Part shown: one piece after another, positions 62,578 to 64,000 of the stretch
Layout: each line of letters begins with the position of its first letter
Position numbering within the stretch: position 1 is the stretch's first letter
NCBI RefSeq assembly: GCF_005925345.1
Contig: NZ_SSHJ01000010.1
Span: 93,501-157,500, forward strand
From: Pedobacter ureilyticus
GTDB lineage: Bacteria; Bacteroidota; Bacteroidia; Sphingobacteriales; Sphingobacteriaceae
Direction of reading: 5' to 3'
Length of the DNA: 64,000 nucleotides
Notes under the pieces: model-generated
Databases searched by the model: none
Told to the model about the DNA's origin: nothing
What the model saw: only the letters and a program-made list of their open reading frames with translations
Translations under genes and position numbers: made by a program

Positions 62578-63588
62578 CTAGTGGTTGTGACCATCATTTG
62601 CTGAATGTCCTGCCGCTGGAGCAACTGGTGCTGCCGGAGCCGAACCTGCTTTTGGCTTAATGATATCAACAATTTCAATATCAAATACCAATGGGCTATA
62701 AGGTGCAATTGGACCACCGCCTTGCTCGCCATAACCTAATTTAGAAGGGATAATTGCAGTAATTTTACCGCCTTTACCAACTAATTTTAAAGCTTCTGTA
62801 AAACCTGGAACAGTACCACCAACAACCATTTTAGTTGGACCATAAGGTCTTCCTGGCTGATGTACTTTTGCTTCTTTGGCTACTTTTTCATCGCTAGTAT
62901 CAAAAACTTTGTATTTTTTGTCATCACCTTTTTTAGTGAATTTACCAGTATAGTTAACAGAAACAGTATCACCATCAACAGCTTTAATGCCGCTACCTGC
63001 AGCATTAATTACATATTGTAAGCCACTAGCCGATGTTTGTACTTTTAAGTTGTTATCGTCGATATAAGATTTGATTTTTCCAGCTTCAGCATTTTTCTTT
63101 TTATCCATGTCAGCTTTAAAATCTGCTTGGAAAAAATCGCTAGCTCTTTTTTGAAAAGTAGAATCTGCCTCTTTAGGACCTTTTTTGAAAACCTTTTCAA
63201 CTTTCACCGTAAATACAATGTATTTATCGTTTTTAAACTGCTCTGGTTTAGGCTGTTTAGTTTGAGCAGCCATGGTATCCAAATTGATTTTGAAAGTTGC
63301 GCTATCACCTTCTCCAAAAAGTGTCAATACATCTTGCATATCACCAGCGTATTGTTTTTTACCTACCGGAAAAACTTGTGCTTGTTCGTTATCGTAAGTG
63401 CTACCTAAAATAGAATCTTTCTCATTTTTTTGAATAAAGTTCAATTTTACGATATCGCCTTCTGCAATTTTCTCTTTACCACCAGACTTGTGGATTTTAT
63501 ACAACAAGCCCCCTGGACCTTTTTTCTCTGTGTTACAAGCAGCTATACCTAAAGTAGCGGCAAACAGAATTACTAAACTTTTTTTCAT
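62578..63588 (-). CDS. FKBP-type peptidyl-prolyl isomerase lipoprotein
   Basis: 336 residues. Lipobox IAAC (Cys18). An N-terminal FKBP-like chain-folding domain (about 25-130), then a full FKBP domain (about 195-315; VSVNYTGKF, GTVPGFTEALKLVGKGGKITAIIPSKLGYGEQG, PLVFDIEIVDI). The Ala/Pro tail ends in the His-rich GHSANDGHNH, which may bind metal. The protein probably assists folding in the periplasm. Ends with a terminator. Confidence 0.93.
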   Translation of the reverse strand: MKKSLVILFAATLGIAACNTEKKGPGGLLYKIHKSGGKEKIAEGDIVKLNFIQKNEKDSILGSTYDNEQAQVFPVGKKQYAGDMQDVLTLFGEGDSATFKINLDTMAAQTKQPKPEQFKNDKYIVFTVKVEKVFKKGPKEADSTFQKRASDFFQADFKADMDKKKNAEAGKIKSYIDDNNLKVQTSASGLQYVINAAGSGIKAVDGDTVSVNYTGKFTKKGDDKKYKVFDTSDEKVAKEAKVHQPGRPYGPTKMVVGGTVPGFTEALKLVGKGGKITAIIPSKLGYGEQGGGPIAPYSPLVFDIEIVDIIKPKAGSAPAAPVAPAAGHSANDGHNH

Positions 63589-63685
63589 CTATTTTTTAAT
63601 TGTCTTATTTGTCTTTGTTTTTAAAAGCCCGCTAAGTTAACGACCTTATTGTTATTTTTTTAATTTAATTTGTTAATTTTCTAGA

Positions 63686-64000
63686 CTATTGTAATAATTG
63701 AGTTTTATACTCTGGCAAAATGGCCTTAAATTCAGCAATGGTTTCTTGCAAACCTTTATCAGAAGCTCCTCCGGCAGCATTTCTGTGCCCGCCGCCCTGA
63801 AAGTATTTTTTACAGATTTCGTTAGCTGGAAAATCTCCGGTAGAGCGTAAAGACAATTTCACTCTGTCAGTTCTTTCGATAATAAAAGCCGCCAGCTTAA
63901 TCCCGTTGATAGAAAGCGCATAGTTTACAATACCTTCTGTGTCTCCAGTTACGATAGCATATTGTTGCAGTTCTTCTTTGGTTGCACTAATTATTGCAGT
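63686..64000 (-). CDS. DHH/DHHA1 phosphoesterase (NrnA-like), 3' part only
   Basis: The frame is open at base 64000 and ends at TAG (63688-63686), giving the last 104 residues. GGGHRNAAGGASDK is the DHHA1 signature, and IIERTDRVKLSLRSTGDF precedes it. In this family the protein is an oligoribonuclease / pAp phosphatase that clears nanoRNA or c-di-AMP products. The DHH catalytic domain is outside the window. Confidence 0.9.
   Translation of the reverse strand, partial: TAIISATKEELQQYAIVTGDTEGIVNYALSINGIKLAAFIIERTDRVKLSLRSTGDFPANEICKKYFQGGGHRNAAGGASDKGLQETIAEFKAILPEYKTQLLQ

Overview
The window looks like chromosome from a Bacteroidota bacterium, most likely family Sphingobacteriaceae (Pedobacter-like). 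The evidence is low G+C, a SusC/SusD pair, promoters of the TTTG / TAnnTTTG type, few Shine-Dalgarno sequences, TPR-type histidine kinases, and many Bacteroidota-only envelope proteins. I could run no database search, so names rest on motifs and domain order read from the sequence.

Layout: (1) 1-1119, the 3' part of a persulfide dioxygenase-like MBL-rhodanese gene. (2) 1264-17477, about 16 kb entirely on the minus strand: a response regulator / histidine kinase pair, a KilA-N gene broken by an in-frame stop, and ten envelope or secreted proteins, several with YD-like repeats. (3) 17719-20646, a plus-strand sulfur group: TPMT-type methyltransferase, thioredoxin, rhodanese-thioredoxin lipoprotein and two YeeE/YedE transporters. 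(4) 21275-24024, an orphan LuxR-type regulator, a zinc-finger protein, a short-chain dehydrogenase and a lipoprotein. (5) 24123-34641, a compact glycan locus: an unusual membrane regulator, SusC, SusD, GH3 and GH30. The GH30 + GH3 pair suggests beta-1,6-glucan. (6) 34642-35626, a triplicated palindromic repeat carrying a MITE-like insert. (7) 35627-48401, housekeeping genes: RluA-type synthase, panB, carA, an ABC exporter, tRNA-Pro, eno, an FtsB/DivIC-like gene, a TRIC-type channel, a VWA protein and an L,D-transpeptidase. (8) 49026-52276, fabG and the agmatine-to-putrescine genes aguA/aguB, separated by a four-helix-bundle gene. (9) 52628-60390, a GlxA-type regulator with a divergent SRPBCC/VOC operon, a TlpA-type reductase, a YpdA-type reductase, a second MBL-rhodanese protein and asparaginase. 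(10) 60535-61672, a GxxExxY gene among repeats, then tatD, an FKBP lipoprotein and the end of a DHH phosphoesterase gene.

The most unusual item is the protein at 24123-26024. A 7TMR-DISM membrane sensor is joined through a coiled coil to the zinc-ribbon and helix-turn-helix part of an IS1595-type transposase, with no catalytic domain. It lies directly upstream of susC. The motif AAGCGTATYA occurs twice before susC and twice before the GH3 gene, and a dyad covers the regulator's own -7 region. I infer a transposase-derived, membrane-anchored transcription factor controlling the glycan locus. The second item is the repeat at 34752-35595, where a 130-bp element exactly replaces one 23-bp palindrome of a 247-bp unit.
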